This document shows, piece by piece, positions 8,638 to 16,128 of a DNA stretch of 21,684 bases. How positions within the stretch are numbered: position 1 is the stretch's first letter; each line of letters begins with the position of its first letter. The notes beneath the pieces are model-generated. The model was given only the letters and a program-made list of their open reading frames with translations, ran no database searches and was not told the origin of the DNA. Source of the stretch: Pseudomonadota bacterium (GTDB lineage Bacteria > Pseudomonadota > Gammaproteobacteria > Xanthomonadales > Xanthomonadaceae); assembly GCA_023393895.1 (NCBI GenBank), contig JAEXBT010000194.1, positions 1 to 21,684 of the forward strand, read 5' to 3'. The translations under genes were made by a program, and so were the position numbers.

Positions 8638-9912
8638 TCAGGGGAACGTCAGGCAATTCGCTTCGCTCGGGCGGGAAAGGCAGCTCGCGAGTGGCTCAAG
8701 CGCAGCGTGTTCGCCCAGCTCTTTGGACCACTGTCCGATCGCGCCGCCGTCCCCGGCTTCATGCGCCAGCAATGCCGAGAGCATCCACGGGCGCATCCAG
8801 TTGCGTCGCAACGGGCTGGGAGCGTATTCGCGGCGCAGTGCATCGGTGATCCGCGTGGCCTCGTCGCCGGCACCTGTGCGATGCAGCCATTCGGCACGGG
8901 CCATCCGCCAGTGGCGGGCATCGGATTGCGAGCTGCCAACGCATTCACGCAACACGGTACCGGCTTCGTCGATGCGTCGTAGTCGCAGCAACACCGAGGC
9001 CAGCAAGCCGCAATCATCCAGCTCCTGCCAGCTGCCGGTGTCGCCGAGCCCGGCCATCACCGCGCGGGCTTCTCGCATGTCCTGCAGTGCCGGTTCAAGG
9101 CGGCCCAGAGCCGCCTTGGCGTAGCCGCGCCCCCGCAGGCAGGCCCATTGGCCGTAGTCGCGCTGATCCACGCTGCGTGCGTTGTCGATGCCGGCATCGT
9201 AGTACGGCAGCGCCGTCTGCCACTGGCCCGCGAACGCCAGGTGCTCGCCCAGATTGCAGGCTGGATTGGTCTTGTTGTAGTGGGGGCCGGTGAATACGCG
9301 GCTGGCGGCGTCCTGCGCGCGTCGCGCCAGATCCAGCGCGCGGCCCGCCTGCCCGGGAACCAGCATCAGGTCCTTGGAAACCTGTGCCCAAGTATGGGCA
9401 ATCCGGCCCTGATCACCGGCGTACAGGCGTTCGGCCAGCTGCAGGCGCTGTTCCGCTTGGCGTTGCACTTCCGCGCCCTCGGTGTCATTGCGGGTGCGCG
9501 AGGTCGCCACGGCGTTCAGCAGCTCGAGGTGTTGCGCGCTGCCTTCCAGTTCTGTGCCGGCCAGTTCATCCAGCGCTTGGCGGAAGTGCGCTACTGCGGC
9601 GTCTTCGTCCTGGTTGTAGTACAGGGCGATGCCGAGGCTGTACAGGCTGTCGACGCGTTCGCTGATACCGAAGCCCGGGCCGGTGCGGCTGAGGGCCTCC
9701 GAGGCCCGCGCGTGCCGAAGGGTGACCTCGGGCTGGGCTCGGACTCGGGCGATGGCGGCACGATGAAGATGCGTGCGCCACCGTTCGTAACGGGCGTCCG
9801 GACGGTGCCGGGTAAACAGCGACTCTGCCTCGTCGAGGTCAGCCACGGCTTCGTCGTAGCGGCTCAAATGCATGCGCGCATAGCCAGTCAGCAGCAGGAT
9901 GTCGGCAGCCAC
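8638..9912 (-). pseudogene. TPR domain of the Ser/Thr kinase, separated from it by a frameshift
   Basis: This frame encodes about 424 residues of helical repeats of TPR type, for example YARMHLSRYDEAVADLDEAE, SLYSLGIALYYNQDEDAAVAHF and GRGYAKAALGRLEPALQDMREA. It has no ribosome binding site or credible independent start: the first in-frame start is a GTG inside the 3' end of the kinase frame, and the sequence before it (REDVLPNDPAVAADILL) reads as the normal start of the TPR domain in kinase-TPR proteins. Adding one base at the GGGCCC near 9951-9956 joins it to the kinase as a single protein of about 886 residues. In such proteins the TPR part lies on the outer (periplasmic) side of the membrane. 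It could be a true disabled gene, a programmed frameshift or a sequencing error. Its composition is like its neighbours', so recent decay or error is more likely than old decay. Confidence 0.75.
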
Positions 9913-11297
9913 CGCTGGATCGTTCGGCAGGACGTCCTCACGAGCCCGGCGGGCCCTTCCTCGAGCAGTTCAAGTGCGTCCGGCACCCCTTTCTCCGTTG
10001 CCGGTTCGGTCGAGGTGAAGATGGCCTGCAGGAAGTCGAGCACCTGCTGCGAGCGCTGTGCCTCCTGTCGCGCCTTGTCCGTTTCCACGCGTGCCCGCTG
10101 CGCCTCGTTGCGCGCGTTGTCGGCCTCGCGCTGCGTCTGCTCCGCCTGCCACAGGGTCGCGCCGATGCCACCAGCCAGGCTCAGCAGCAGCAGAGCGCCG
10201 GCGGCAGCACCGGTGCGGTGGCGGCCGGCGAACTTGCGCAGGCGGTAGCCGAGCTTCGGTGTACGGGCCAGCACCGGGTAGCCGTCGCGCCATCGCCGCG
10301 GGTCAGCCGCCAGGGCATCGACACTGTCATAGCGATGCCCGGGCTCCTCTGCCAGTGCCTTCATCAATACGCGGTCGAGGTCGCTCCGGAGCGGGGCGTA
10401 GTGCCGGTGGTAGGCGTGGCCTGAGTCCTTCACCAGCAATGATGGACGGGTGGTCGCGTTGCGCTCGGTATCCACCGGCACTTGCCCGGTCAGCAGGCGA
10501 TGCAGCAGGGCGCCCAGGCCGTAGATGTCGATGGCGGTGCTGGGAGGTCCGCCGTGCAGTTGTTCGGGCGCGGCATAGCCGGGAGTCAGGGCGCGCCAGC
10601 GCGTCCGCGTGAAGTCGCCTTCCTGGTCGGTGAACTGGCCTATGCCGAAATCGAGCAGGCGGACGTGGCCGGCGTCGTCCACCAGCACGTTGGAAGGCTT
10701 GAGGTCGCGATGCACCACCAGCCTCCGATGTGCACTTGAAACCGCATCGCAGACCTGCAGACCGAGCGAGATGATGGCGTGTGCGTCCAGACCACGCCGG
10801 TCGCAGTACTGGTCGATGCGTTCGCCCTCCACCAAGGGCATTGCCATCCAGCAGGTACCGTCCCCGGTGGTGCCGGAATCGATCAGCGGGGTGATGTTGG
10901 GGTGGTTGAGCCGAGCGAGGATGGCTGCCTCTCGTTCAAAACGTTCACGCCCTGCGGCACCCAATGCCGCGAACGTGAGGATCTTGACCGCGGCCTGCTG
11001 GCGGGTCGTGCCCTGCTGGCGATACGCGCGGTGTACGACCGCCATGCCACCGCGGCCCAGTTCTTCCTGAAGCGTCCAGCCACCGACCTCGCGTCCACTC
11101 AGGGCTCCGGGTGACGACGCATCAAGAAATCTATCCTGATGCAGATGGGCGGCGATCATCCGCTGCAGTCGCTCGCGCACCGGCGGCGAAAGTTCCTGGG
11201 CTGCCAGCCACGCTTCGCGTCCGCTCTCGGGCAGGTCAAGCCACGTGTCGAACGCGGCGTCGGCCGCCTGCCATGCAGCGAGGCGGTCAGCGTTCAT
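9888..11297 (-). CDS. membrane Ser/Thr protein kinase (PknB-like), truncated before its TPR domain by a frameshift
   Basis: As read, 469 residues. Kinase motifs are complete: glycine loop GRGGMAVV (81-88), Lys105 in AAVKIL, Glu123, HRDLKPSN (196-203) with catalytic Asp198, DFG (216-218) and APE (243-245). A hydrophobic segment at about 363-383 is followed by an Ala/Glu/Arg-rich coiled-coil stretch (384-420). After ELLEEG the frame runs into about 20 unrelated residues and stops, while the expected TPR domain continues in another frame. The ATG at 11297 overlaps the sigma-factor gene by 11 bases, so the two are translationally coupled. In known ECF43 systems such a kinase phosphorylates its sigma factor to activate it, as in Xanthomonas citri (type VI secretion) and Vibrio parahaemolyticus (polymyxin response). 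The same role here is inferred. Confidence 0.88.
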   Translation of the reverse strand: MNADRLAAWQAADAAFDTWLDLPESGREAWLAAQELSPPVRERLQRMIAAHLHQDRFLDASSPGALSGREVGGWTLQEELGRGGMAVVHRAYRQQGTTRQQAAVKILTFAALGAAGRERFEREAAILARLNHPNITPLIDSGTTGDGTCWMAMPLVEGERIDQYCDRRGLDAHAIISLGLQVCDAVSSAHRRLVVHRDLKPSNVLVDDAGHVRLLDFGIGQFTDQEGDFTRTRWRALTPGYAAPEQLHGGPPSTAIDIYGLGALLHRLLTGQVPVDTERNATTRPSLLVKDSGHAYHRHYAPLRSDLDRVLMKALAEEPGHRYDSVDALAADPRRWRDGYPVLARTPKLGYRLRKFAGRHRTGAAAGALLLLSLAGGIGATLWQAEQTQREADNARNEAQRARVETDKARQEAQRSQQVLDFLQAIFTSTEPATEKGVPDALELLEEGPAGLVRTSCRTIQRWLPTSCC

Positions 11298-11859
11298 CGT
11301 GCGCCTCTTCCAGCATCGCCATCAGGAAGGCCCGCGCGCGTTCCCAATCGCGATAGACGGTGCGCTCCGAGACGTCGAGCAAGCCAGCGATCTCGGAGAA
11401 CTCCATTCCAGCCAGGAAGCGCAGTTCGACCACCTGTCTGCGCTGCGGGCTGATGGCCTCGAGCGCCTCAAGGCATTGTTCGAGCGCGAGTACGCTGGTC
11501 CTGGACGAAGGCGCGTCGGGGATCTGATCGTCCAGGCTGATCATCACCTGGCCACCACCATGCCGCTCGCATTGCCGGCGTCGCGCGTTCTCAATCAGGA
11601 TCCAGCGCATCGCGCGTGCTGCGGCGGCGAAGAAGTGCTGGCGGTCCACCACCTGCAGCGGTGCGCCCGCGCTCACCCGCAGGTAGAGCTCGTGTACCAG
11701 CGACGTCGGGGTGATCGTGGCCTCGCGCCCCGACAGGCGCGAGTTGGCAAGCCGGCACAGTTCCGGGTAGAGCGCGTCGAACACGGCGTCGAGCTTCCCG
11801 GGGTCGCCACCGCGGGCTTGCTGGAGCAGGCGGGTGATGTCGGCTTCGATCGCTTGCAA
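11287..11859 (-). CDS. ECF sigma factor of the TIGR02999/ECF43-like, kinase-associated type
   Basis: A predicted 190-residue sigma factor. Region 2 runs from about residue 25 to 100 (PELCRLANSRL, TPTSLVHELYLRV, HFFAAAARAMRWILIENARRR) and region 4 from about 135 to 182 (ISPQRRQVVELRFLAGMEFS, then DVSERTVYRDWERAR helix-turn-helix). The acidic motif usual in region 2.2 is replaced by T50-P-T52-S53-LVHE, as in ECF factors activated by Ser/Thr kinase phosphorylation; the acceptor residue is inference. I chose TTG at 11859 because GGAGGGA lies just upstream at proper distance and the length then fits the family. The frame is open further upstream, through a run of ten C and two palindromes, but that part has no family similarity. 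It overlaps the kinase gene by 11 bases. Confidence 0.88.
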   Translation of the reverse strand: MQAIEADITRLLQQARGGDPGKLDAVFDALYPELCRLANSRLSGREATITPTSLVHELYLRVSAGAPLQVVDRQHFFAAAARAMRWILIENARRRQCERHGGGQVMISLDDQIPDAPSSRTSVLALEQCLEALEAISPQRRQVVELRFLAGMEFSEIAGLLDVSERTVYRDWERARAFLMAMLEEAHDER

Positions 11860-11865
11860 GCGGGC

Positions 11866-11872
11866 TCCCTCC
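11866..11872 (-). promoter_or_regulatory. ribosome binding site deciding the TTG start of the sigma factor
   Basis: GGAGGGA on the minus strand lies 6 bases before the TTG at 11859. No ATG or GTG in the frame has a comparable site, so this favours the short form of the protein and places the C-run in the untranslated leader or promoter. Confidence 0.6.
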
Positions 11873-11878
11873 AGCGGT

Positions 11879-11888
11879 CCCCCCCCCC
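11879..11888. repeat. homopolymer run of 10 C (10 G on the sigma-factor strand)
   Basis: Ten consecutive C between the two palindromes and the sigma-factor ribosome binding site. It is the longest homopolymer I noticed in the window. Such tracts can change length by slipped-strand mispairing; here it would alter spacing in the leader or promoter rather than the coding frame, if the TTG start is right. Confidence 0.9.
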
Positions 11889-11897
11889 GGGCCACAG

Positions 11898-11919
11898 GTC
11901 CGCGCGGACACCGCGCGGT
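11898..11919. promoter_or_regulatory. two abutting GC-rich palindromes in the sigma factor / lipoprotein divergent region
   Basis: GTCCGCGCGGAC (11898-11909) is a perfect 12-bp palindrome and ACCGCGCGGT (11910-11919) a perfect 10-bp one directly beside it. They share the core CCGCGCGG, whose two copies can also pair as an 8-bp stem with an ACA loop. The site lies about 40 bases before the sigma-factor start and about 100 bases before the lipoprotein start. It could be a tandem operator or a leader hairpin; no T-run follows, so a terminator is unlikely. Confidence 0.5.
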
Positions 11920-12020
11920 ACCAGAATGCCCGAAACCTGAACGACTCGGGTGAAATGCATGCGCGCCTTTCACATGGGGCGCAGGAGGCTGGCCGTCCCC
12001 AATGACTGGAAATGTCGACC

Positions 12021-12659
12021 ATGAACACCCGCCGGACCTGCATCCTTGCGGCAGCCTGCCTGTTCGCGCTTTCCGCATGTACCCCTTCAACCCCCGATCC
12101 CGCTACGCCTGCCACGACGCCGGATGCGTCCGTCGGTGCGCCGATTCCGCCGCCACCCGTCACCGACCCTGTGGACGCGCCGATGCCGTCATCCAGCACG
12201 CCGGACGGTGACCGCGATCTGGCGCGCTGGGACGGCTATGACGCCCTGCGCTTCGGGATGGACAATGCGGCTTTCCGGGGCGCCTGGGGTGGCGAGCTCA
12301 AGGGTGATTCGCCTGCTGAAGGCAGCACTTGCACCCACCTGTATCCGGCCTGGGTGAAGGTGCCGGCGGAATTCGCCTTCATGTTCGAGGGCGGAAAGTT
12401 CGTCCGTTACAGCGTCGAGAACGACAAGCTGCTTGCTCCGGGCGGCGGCAGGGTCGGGATGACTCGTGCAGAGATTGAGAAGCTCTACCCGGGCCGCATC
12501 GAGGTGCAGCCCCACAAGTACACCGACGGCCAGTACCTGCGGATCGCTGACGATGCCAGCGGCAGCGCACTGGTGTTCGAAACCAACGCCGCAGGAAGGG
12601 TGACGGAATGGCGCCTTGGTGTACCGCCGCAGGTCGATTACGTCGAAGGATGCTCCTGA
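12021..12659 (+). CDS. uncharacterised lipoprotein
   Basis: A 212-residue protein with a clear lipoprotein signal: positively charged MNTRR start, a hydrophobic stretch, then the lipobox LSAC with the lipid-modified Cys at residue 20. A Pro/Thr/Ser-rich linker (about 21-65) leads to a globular domain of about 145 residues with Asp/Gly-rich segments (YDALRFGMDNAAFRG, GRVGMTRAEIEKLYPG) and two cysteines, near the domain start and at the C-terminus, that could pair. I do not recognise the family. ATG at 12021 is preferred because GGAA lies 9 bases before it; ATG at 12012 in the same frame is possible. It is divergent from the sigma-factor/kinase genes and shares their control region, so it may be a target or sensor partner of that system. 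That role is inference from position only. Confidence 0.8.
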   Translation: MNTRRTCILAAACLFALSACTPSTPDPATPATTPDASVGAPIPPPPVTDPVDAPMPSSSTPDGDRDLARWDGYDALRFGMDNAAFRGAWGGELKGDSPAEGSTCTHLYPAWVKVPAEFAFMFEGGKFVRYSVENDKLLAPGGGRVGMTRAEIEKLYPGRIEVQPHKYTDGQYLRIADDASGSALVFETNAAGRVTEWRLGVPPQVDYVEGCS

Positions 12660-12669
12660 GGCGCCGCCA

Positions 12670-13425
12670 TCAGCCACGCGCCTGCAGGGCGATGACGTTG
12701 CTCGGCGCGACGTCCGGCGCATGATGGGCCAGCCTCGCCTCAAGTAGTCCCAGGTAGGCCTCGGGAAGTACTTCGAGGAGACGTTCGGCAATGCGCATCG
12801 CCAAGCTGGGCTTAGCGACCGAATGGATATGGTCCAGCGCATCCAGCAAGCGCGCCACCAGTGCCTGCTCGTCGGGTGCCATCTGGATGTCCACGGCCAG
12901 TGCGCTGGCCTCGGGCGTGCGCTGCAATTGCAGCATGTCGATCAGGTACATCTTGCTGGCCGCAAGCGACCGCCTACCACTGCGCCGGGCTGGCGGAGCC
13001 TGCAGGCCCGGTGACAGGTCGGCATGCACGGTCGCGGGATCAGGCTGGGGATGCGCACTGTCCTGTGGCTCGGGCACAGGCGATGAACGTTCACCGCGGT
13101 CGCCACCCAGCCAACCTAGGCCTATGCGTCGCCACGGCGATGTGGAAGGAGCGCCGATCGTGGCACCTTCCGGGGCGCCATCGACCGTTGGCGAGAGGAA
13201 GCCCTGTGCCTGAAGCAGCCTCAGGGAATCGCCGCTGGACTCGCCGAGCATTCTGATGACATCGGCCTGGCTGCGACGTCCGTCGCAAAGAATGAGGATG
13301 CGGCGTTCGGCTTGGCTCAGTTCCGGTCCGTTGCGCATGAGTGCATCGCGGGCCTTGGCGGTCTTGTGCAGTCGCATGGGGAGCACACGGGCATGGGGGG
13401 CATGGCCATGCTTGTCGGTGATCAT
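12670..13425 (-). CDS. uncharacterised protein with a winged-helix-like N-terminal domain
   Basis: A 251-residue protein I cannot assign. Residues about 35-75 (LSQAERRILILCDGRRSQAD, then VIRMLG and LLQAQGFL) look like a small winged-helix domain seen at the start of several uncharacterised proteobacterial proteins. A disordered Pro/Ser/Gly-rich linker follows (about 80-150), then an all-helical C-terminal domain (about 155-245) with SKMYLIDMLQLQRT and MRIAERLLEVLPEAYLGLLE. No signal peptide or membrane segment is seen, so it is probably cytosolic. The start is uncertain: ATG at 13425 or ATG at 13377 (MRLHKTAKAR), neither with a strong ribosome binding site. It converges with the lipoprotein gene (10 bases apart) and lies downstream of the mrp operon on the same strand. 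Confidence 0.7.
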   Translation of the reverse strand: MITDKHGHAPHARVLPMRLHKTAKARDALMRNGPELSQAERRILILCDGRRSQADVIRMLGESSGDSLRLLQAQGFLSPTVDGAPEGATIGAPSTSPWRRIGLGWLGGDRGERSSPVPEPQDSAHPQPDPATVHADLSPGLQAPPARRSGRRSLAASKMYLIDMLQLQRTPEASALAVDIQMAPDEQALVARLLDALDHIHSVAKPSLAMRIAERLLEVLPEAYLGLLEARLAHHAPDVAPSNVIALQARG

Positions 13426-13467
13426 GAAACGTCCATGACCGCAAGATGTCGGTCCGAATCCTCGTAC

Positions 13468-13845
13468 TCAGTCGCCGCGATTGGCGTGGACGTCCTGCTC
13501 GGCATGGGTCGCCGGCCGGCCCGGTTCGGCGGGTGGCTGCGGACGATCGGCCTCGTCCATCAGGCTGAGCGCCGCCTTCGACATCATGTGCGCGGCAACC
13601 GGCGCCGTCAGGAACAGGAACACCACGATCAGCAGTTCGCGCGGGTGCAGCCCGATGCCGTACTGCCAGTGGTAGAGGATCGAGGCGACCAGCAGGCAGC
13701 CGACGCCCAGCGTGCTGCCCTTGGTCGGGCCGTGGATGCGCTGGAAGAAAGTGGGCAGCTTGACCAGCGAGAACGCGCCGAGGAAGGTGAAGAACACGCC
13801 GGTCGCCAGCAGCGCCATGATCGCGATGTCCAATGCCAGCTTCAT
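13468..13845 (-). CDS. mrpG: Mrp-type cation/proton antiporter subunit G
   Basis: A 125-residue small membrane subunit with three hydrophobic helices and the family segment GAFSLVKLPTFFQRIHGPTKGSTLGVG (the LPDxxxRxHxxTKxxTLG-like motif of MnhG/PhaG). A charged, Pro-rich cytosolic tail of about 30 residues is longer than in some relatives. The ATG at 13845 overlaps the mrpF stop in an ATGA junction. It is the last gene of the operon. It is needed for the assembled Mrp complex, which exchanges Na+ or K+ for protons at the inner membrane. Confidence 0.92.
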   Translation of the reverse strand: MKLALDIAIMALLATGVFFTFLGAFSLVKLPTFFQRIHGPTKGSTLGVGCLLVASILYHWQYGIGLHPRELLIVVFLFLTAPVAAHMMSKAALSLMDEADRPQPPAEPGRPATHAEQDVHANRGD

Positions 13846-14111
13846 TCGACGATATCCCGGCGGATGACGTACTTGGCCAGCACCACGGTGCCGAAGAAGC
13901 CCAGCATGGCGATGATCAGCGCGGCCTCGAAGTAGATCTCGCTTTCCAGATACATGCCCAGCAGCATGAGCTGGGCGATGGTGCTGACATACAGCGTGTC
14001 GAGCGCCAGGATGCGGTCGGGCGCGGCCGGCCCGCGCAGCAGGCGCCACAGCGACATCAGCATCGCGATGGCGACCACGTGCAGCCCGATCAGGATGGCC
14101 AGATCGATCAT
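13842..14111 (-). CDS. mrpF: Mrp-type cation/proton antiporter subunit F
   Basis: An 89-residue subunit with three membrane helices. LLRGPAAPDRILALDTL is the characteristic MnhF/PhaF segment (GPxxxDRxxALD) between helices one and two. It overlaps mrpE by ATGA at its start (14108-14111) and mrpG by ATGA at its end. In MnhF the conserved Asp of this segment (in PDRILALD) is thought to contribute to ion transfer. Confidence 0.92.
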   Translation of the reverse strand: MIDLAILIGLHVVAIAMLMSLWRLLRGPAAPDRILALDTLYVSTIAQLMLLGMYLESEIYFEAALIIAMLGFFGTVVLAKYVIRRDIVE

Positions 14112-14596
14112 GGGAACACCTTTTTCAGTGGGGCCTCGTAGCGGGTCTTGATCTCCTCGATCATCGCTGCCTTGTCGTGCACGTTCAGGCAATGCACCAG
14201 CAGGTATTTCCGGTCCTCGGAAAGCTCGGCCGATACCGTCCCCGGGGTCAGCGTGATCACGCTGGCGAGTGCCGAGATGCCGTGGATGTTGGTGAGGTCG
14301 AGCGGCACCCAGACGAAGTCCGACTGCAGGCGGTCGTTGCGGCCGAGCACCTGCCGGGCCACCGTCAGATTGGCGACCAGGATGTCCCACAGCAGCCGCA
14401 CGCCCAGCAGCGGCAGGTGGCGCACTCGCCCGACCACCGCGAACTCGCGTTCGAGCCGGGAGGCGATCAGCGGCATCACCCACGCCAGCAGCAGTGCGAA
14501 CAGGATGTTGGCGGTGTCGATCCGGTCGATCAGGAGCAACCAGAACAGGAACGTGGTGATGCTCTGCGGAAACGAGGGCAGGAAGCGCGACTTCAT
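14108..14596 (-). CDS. mrpE: Mrp-type cation/proton antiporter subunit E
   Basis: A 162-residue subunit with two N-terminal membrane helices followed by a cytosolic domain carrying FVWVPLDLTN, SVITLTPGTVSAEL and YLLVHCLNV, all typical of MnhE/PhaE. The ATG at 14596 overlaps the mrpD stop (ATGA), and its own stop overlaps mrpF in the same way. MrpE supports complex assembly and full transport activity. Confidence 0.93.
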   Translation of the reverse strand: MKSRFLPSFPQSITTFLFWLLLIDRIDTANILFALLLAWVMPLIASRLEREFAVVGRVRHLPLLGVRLLWDILVANLTVARQVLGRNDRLQSDFVWVPLDLTNIHGISALASVITLTPGTVSAELSEDRKYLLVHCLNVHDKAAMIEEIKTRYEAPLKKVFP

Positions 14597-16128
14597 GGCG
14601 AAGGCTCCCTGATCTGTGGCGTCGTCCCGCGCATCGTTTCCAGATAGGCGCCGGGGGTGAGCAACTGGGCCGCCGTGGCGCGCGTGAACTCCAGTATCGG
14701 GGCGGCGGCTACCGTCATGGCCACCCCGTAGGCAAGCAGGATCCCGATGGCCACCACCTCCAGCCGGCCGGGTGGTGGTACGTCCGCGGCATCGGGACGC
14801 CGCTTCTCGACCCGCCAGAACACCCGGGTGCCGATGCGCGCCAGACCGATGATCGCCAGCAGGCTGCTGCCGAGGATCGCCATCCAGATCCAGGCGGTCG
14901 CGGGCAGGCCGATGGCTGCGCCCAGCATCGTCACCTTGCCGATGAAGCCCGACAGCGGCGGCAGTCCGGCCACGGAAATGGCCGCCAGCAGGTACATGCC
15001 GCCCAGCAGCGACCGCGATGCGATGGGGCCGGGTTGCAGCAGGTGTTCGCCGGTATCGCCGCGCACGCGCTGGATCAGTTCGGCCAGCAGGAACAGGGCC
15101 GCGGTCGCGAATGCACTGTGCGGCAGGTAATAGAGGCCGGCGGCGATGCTGCTCGGGGTGGAGAGCGCGAAGGCGATGAACAACGTGCCAGCCGAAAGCA
15201 GTACCAGATAGGCGATGCCGATCCGCAGACGGGTAGCGCCCACCACGCCAAGCGCGGCCAGCATCGCGGTGGCGATGCCCGCCGGCATCAACCAGCCCCA
15301 GGCGAACCCGGCCAGCTCGCCGGCGTGTGCGCCGAACATGAGCGTGCCCACCCGCAGCACGGAATACAGGCCCACCTTGGTCATGATGGTGAACACTGCA
15401 GCGACCGCCGCAGGCGCGCGCGAATAGGTGTCCGGCAACCAGGTGTACATCGGCAGCAGGGCTGCCTTCGCGCAGAAAACGACCAGCAACAGGCCGCCGA
15501 TCGCGCGTAGCAGCGGCGCGTCCTTGGCCGGTGCCATGGCGATGCGATCGGCCAGCTCCGCCATGTTCAGTGTTCCGAGCATGCCGTAGAGCAGCCCCAG
15601 TGCGATCAGGAACAGGGTCGAGGCGGCGATGTTGAAGACCACGTAATGCAGGCCGGCCTTGATACGCATCCCGCGCGCACCCGAAAGCAGCAGCCCGTAG
15701 GAAGCGATCAGCAGCACTTCGAAGAACACGAACAGGTTGAAGATGTCGCCGGTCAGGAAGGCGCCGTTGAGACCAGCCAGCTGTAGCTGGAACAGGCTGT
15801 GGAAATGCAGTGCGCGGCGGTCCCAGCCGGCACAGGCATGCAGCAGGCACGGGATCGCGAGCAGAGTGGTGGTGAACACCATGAGCGCACCCAGCCGGTC
15901 GGTCACCAGGGTGATGCCCAGCCGGGCTGGCCAGTCACCCAGCAGGTAGGCATCGATGGTGCCCGCGGACGCGCGCGCCAGCAGCGCTACCGATGCCGCC
16001 AGCAACAGCGCCATGCTGATCCATGCGCCGTTGCGCAGGACGCCGACCTCGTGCTTTCGCTCGAGCAGCAGCAACACCGCGCCGGCCAGCAGCGGAATCA
16101 GGATCGGGGCGAGGACGAGATGCTGCAT
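14593..16128 (-). CDS. mrpD: Mrp-type cation/proton antiporter subunit D (NuoM/N-like)
   Basis: A 511-residue protein with about 14 membrane helices, homologous to the proton-pumping NuoL/M/N subunits of complex I. The family segment TGDIFNLFVFFEVLLIASYGLL contains the conserved helix-5 Glu, and IMTKVGLYSVLRV contains the conserved helix-7/8 Lys. I take ATG at 16128, which overlaps the mrpC TGA as TGATG; a GTG one codon upstream (16131) is also possible. With MrpA it is thought to form the two ion-translocating subunits of the complex. Confidence 0.95.
   Translation of the reverse strand: MQHLVLAPILIPLLAGAVLLLLERKHEVGVLRNGAWISMALLLAASVALLARASAGTIDAYLLGDWPARLGITLVTDRLGALMVFTTTLLAIPCLLHACAGWDRRALHFHSLFQLQLAGLNGAFLTGDIFNLFVFFEVLLIASYGLLLSGARGMRIKAGLHYVVFNIAASTLFLIALGLLYGMLGTLNMAELADRIAMAPAKDAPLLRAIGGLLLVVFCAKAALLPMYTWLPDTYSRAPAAVAAVFTIMTKVGLYSVLRVGTLMFGAHAGELAGFAWGWLMPAGIATAMLAALGVVGATRLRIGIAYLVLLSAGTLFIAFALSTPSSIAAGLYYLPHSAFATAALFLLAELIQRVRGDTGEHLLQPGPIASRSLLGGMYLLAAISVAGLPPLSGFIGKVTMLGAAIGLPATAWIWMAILGSSLLAIIGLARIGTRVFWRVEKRRPDAADVPPPGRLEVVAIGILLAYGVAMTVAAAPILEFTRATAAQLLTPGAYLETMRGTTPQIREPSP

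Noticed and set aside
9148..10248. Plus-strand open frame of about 366 codons opposite the kinase-TPR junction
   Set aside because: Considered because the kinase is broken here, but the minus-strand frames on both sides carry kinase and TPR features, while this one has none.
11860..12090. N-terminal extension of the sigma factor through the C-run
   Set aside because: The extra 77 codons show no sigma-factor similarity, cross a homopolymer and palindromes, and have no ribosome binding site, while TTG 11859 does.
13437..13454. GACCG/CGGTC inverted repeat between mrpG and the 12670-13425 gene as a terminator
   Set aside because: Only a 5-bp stem with an 8-base loop and no T-run; expected by chance at this GC content.
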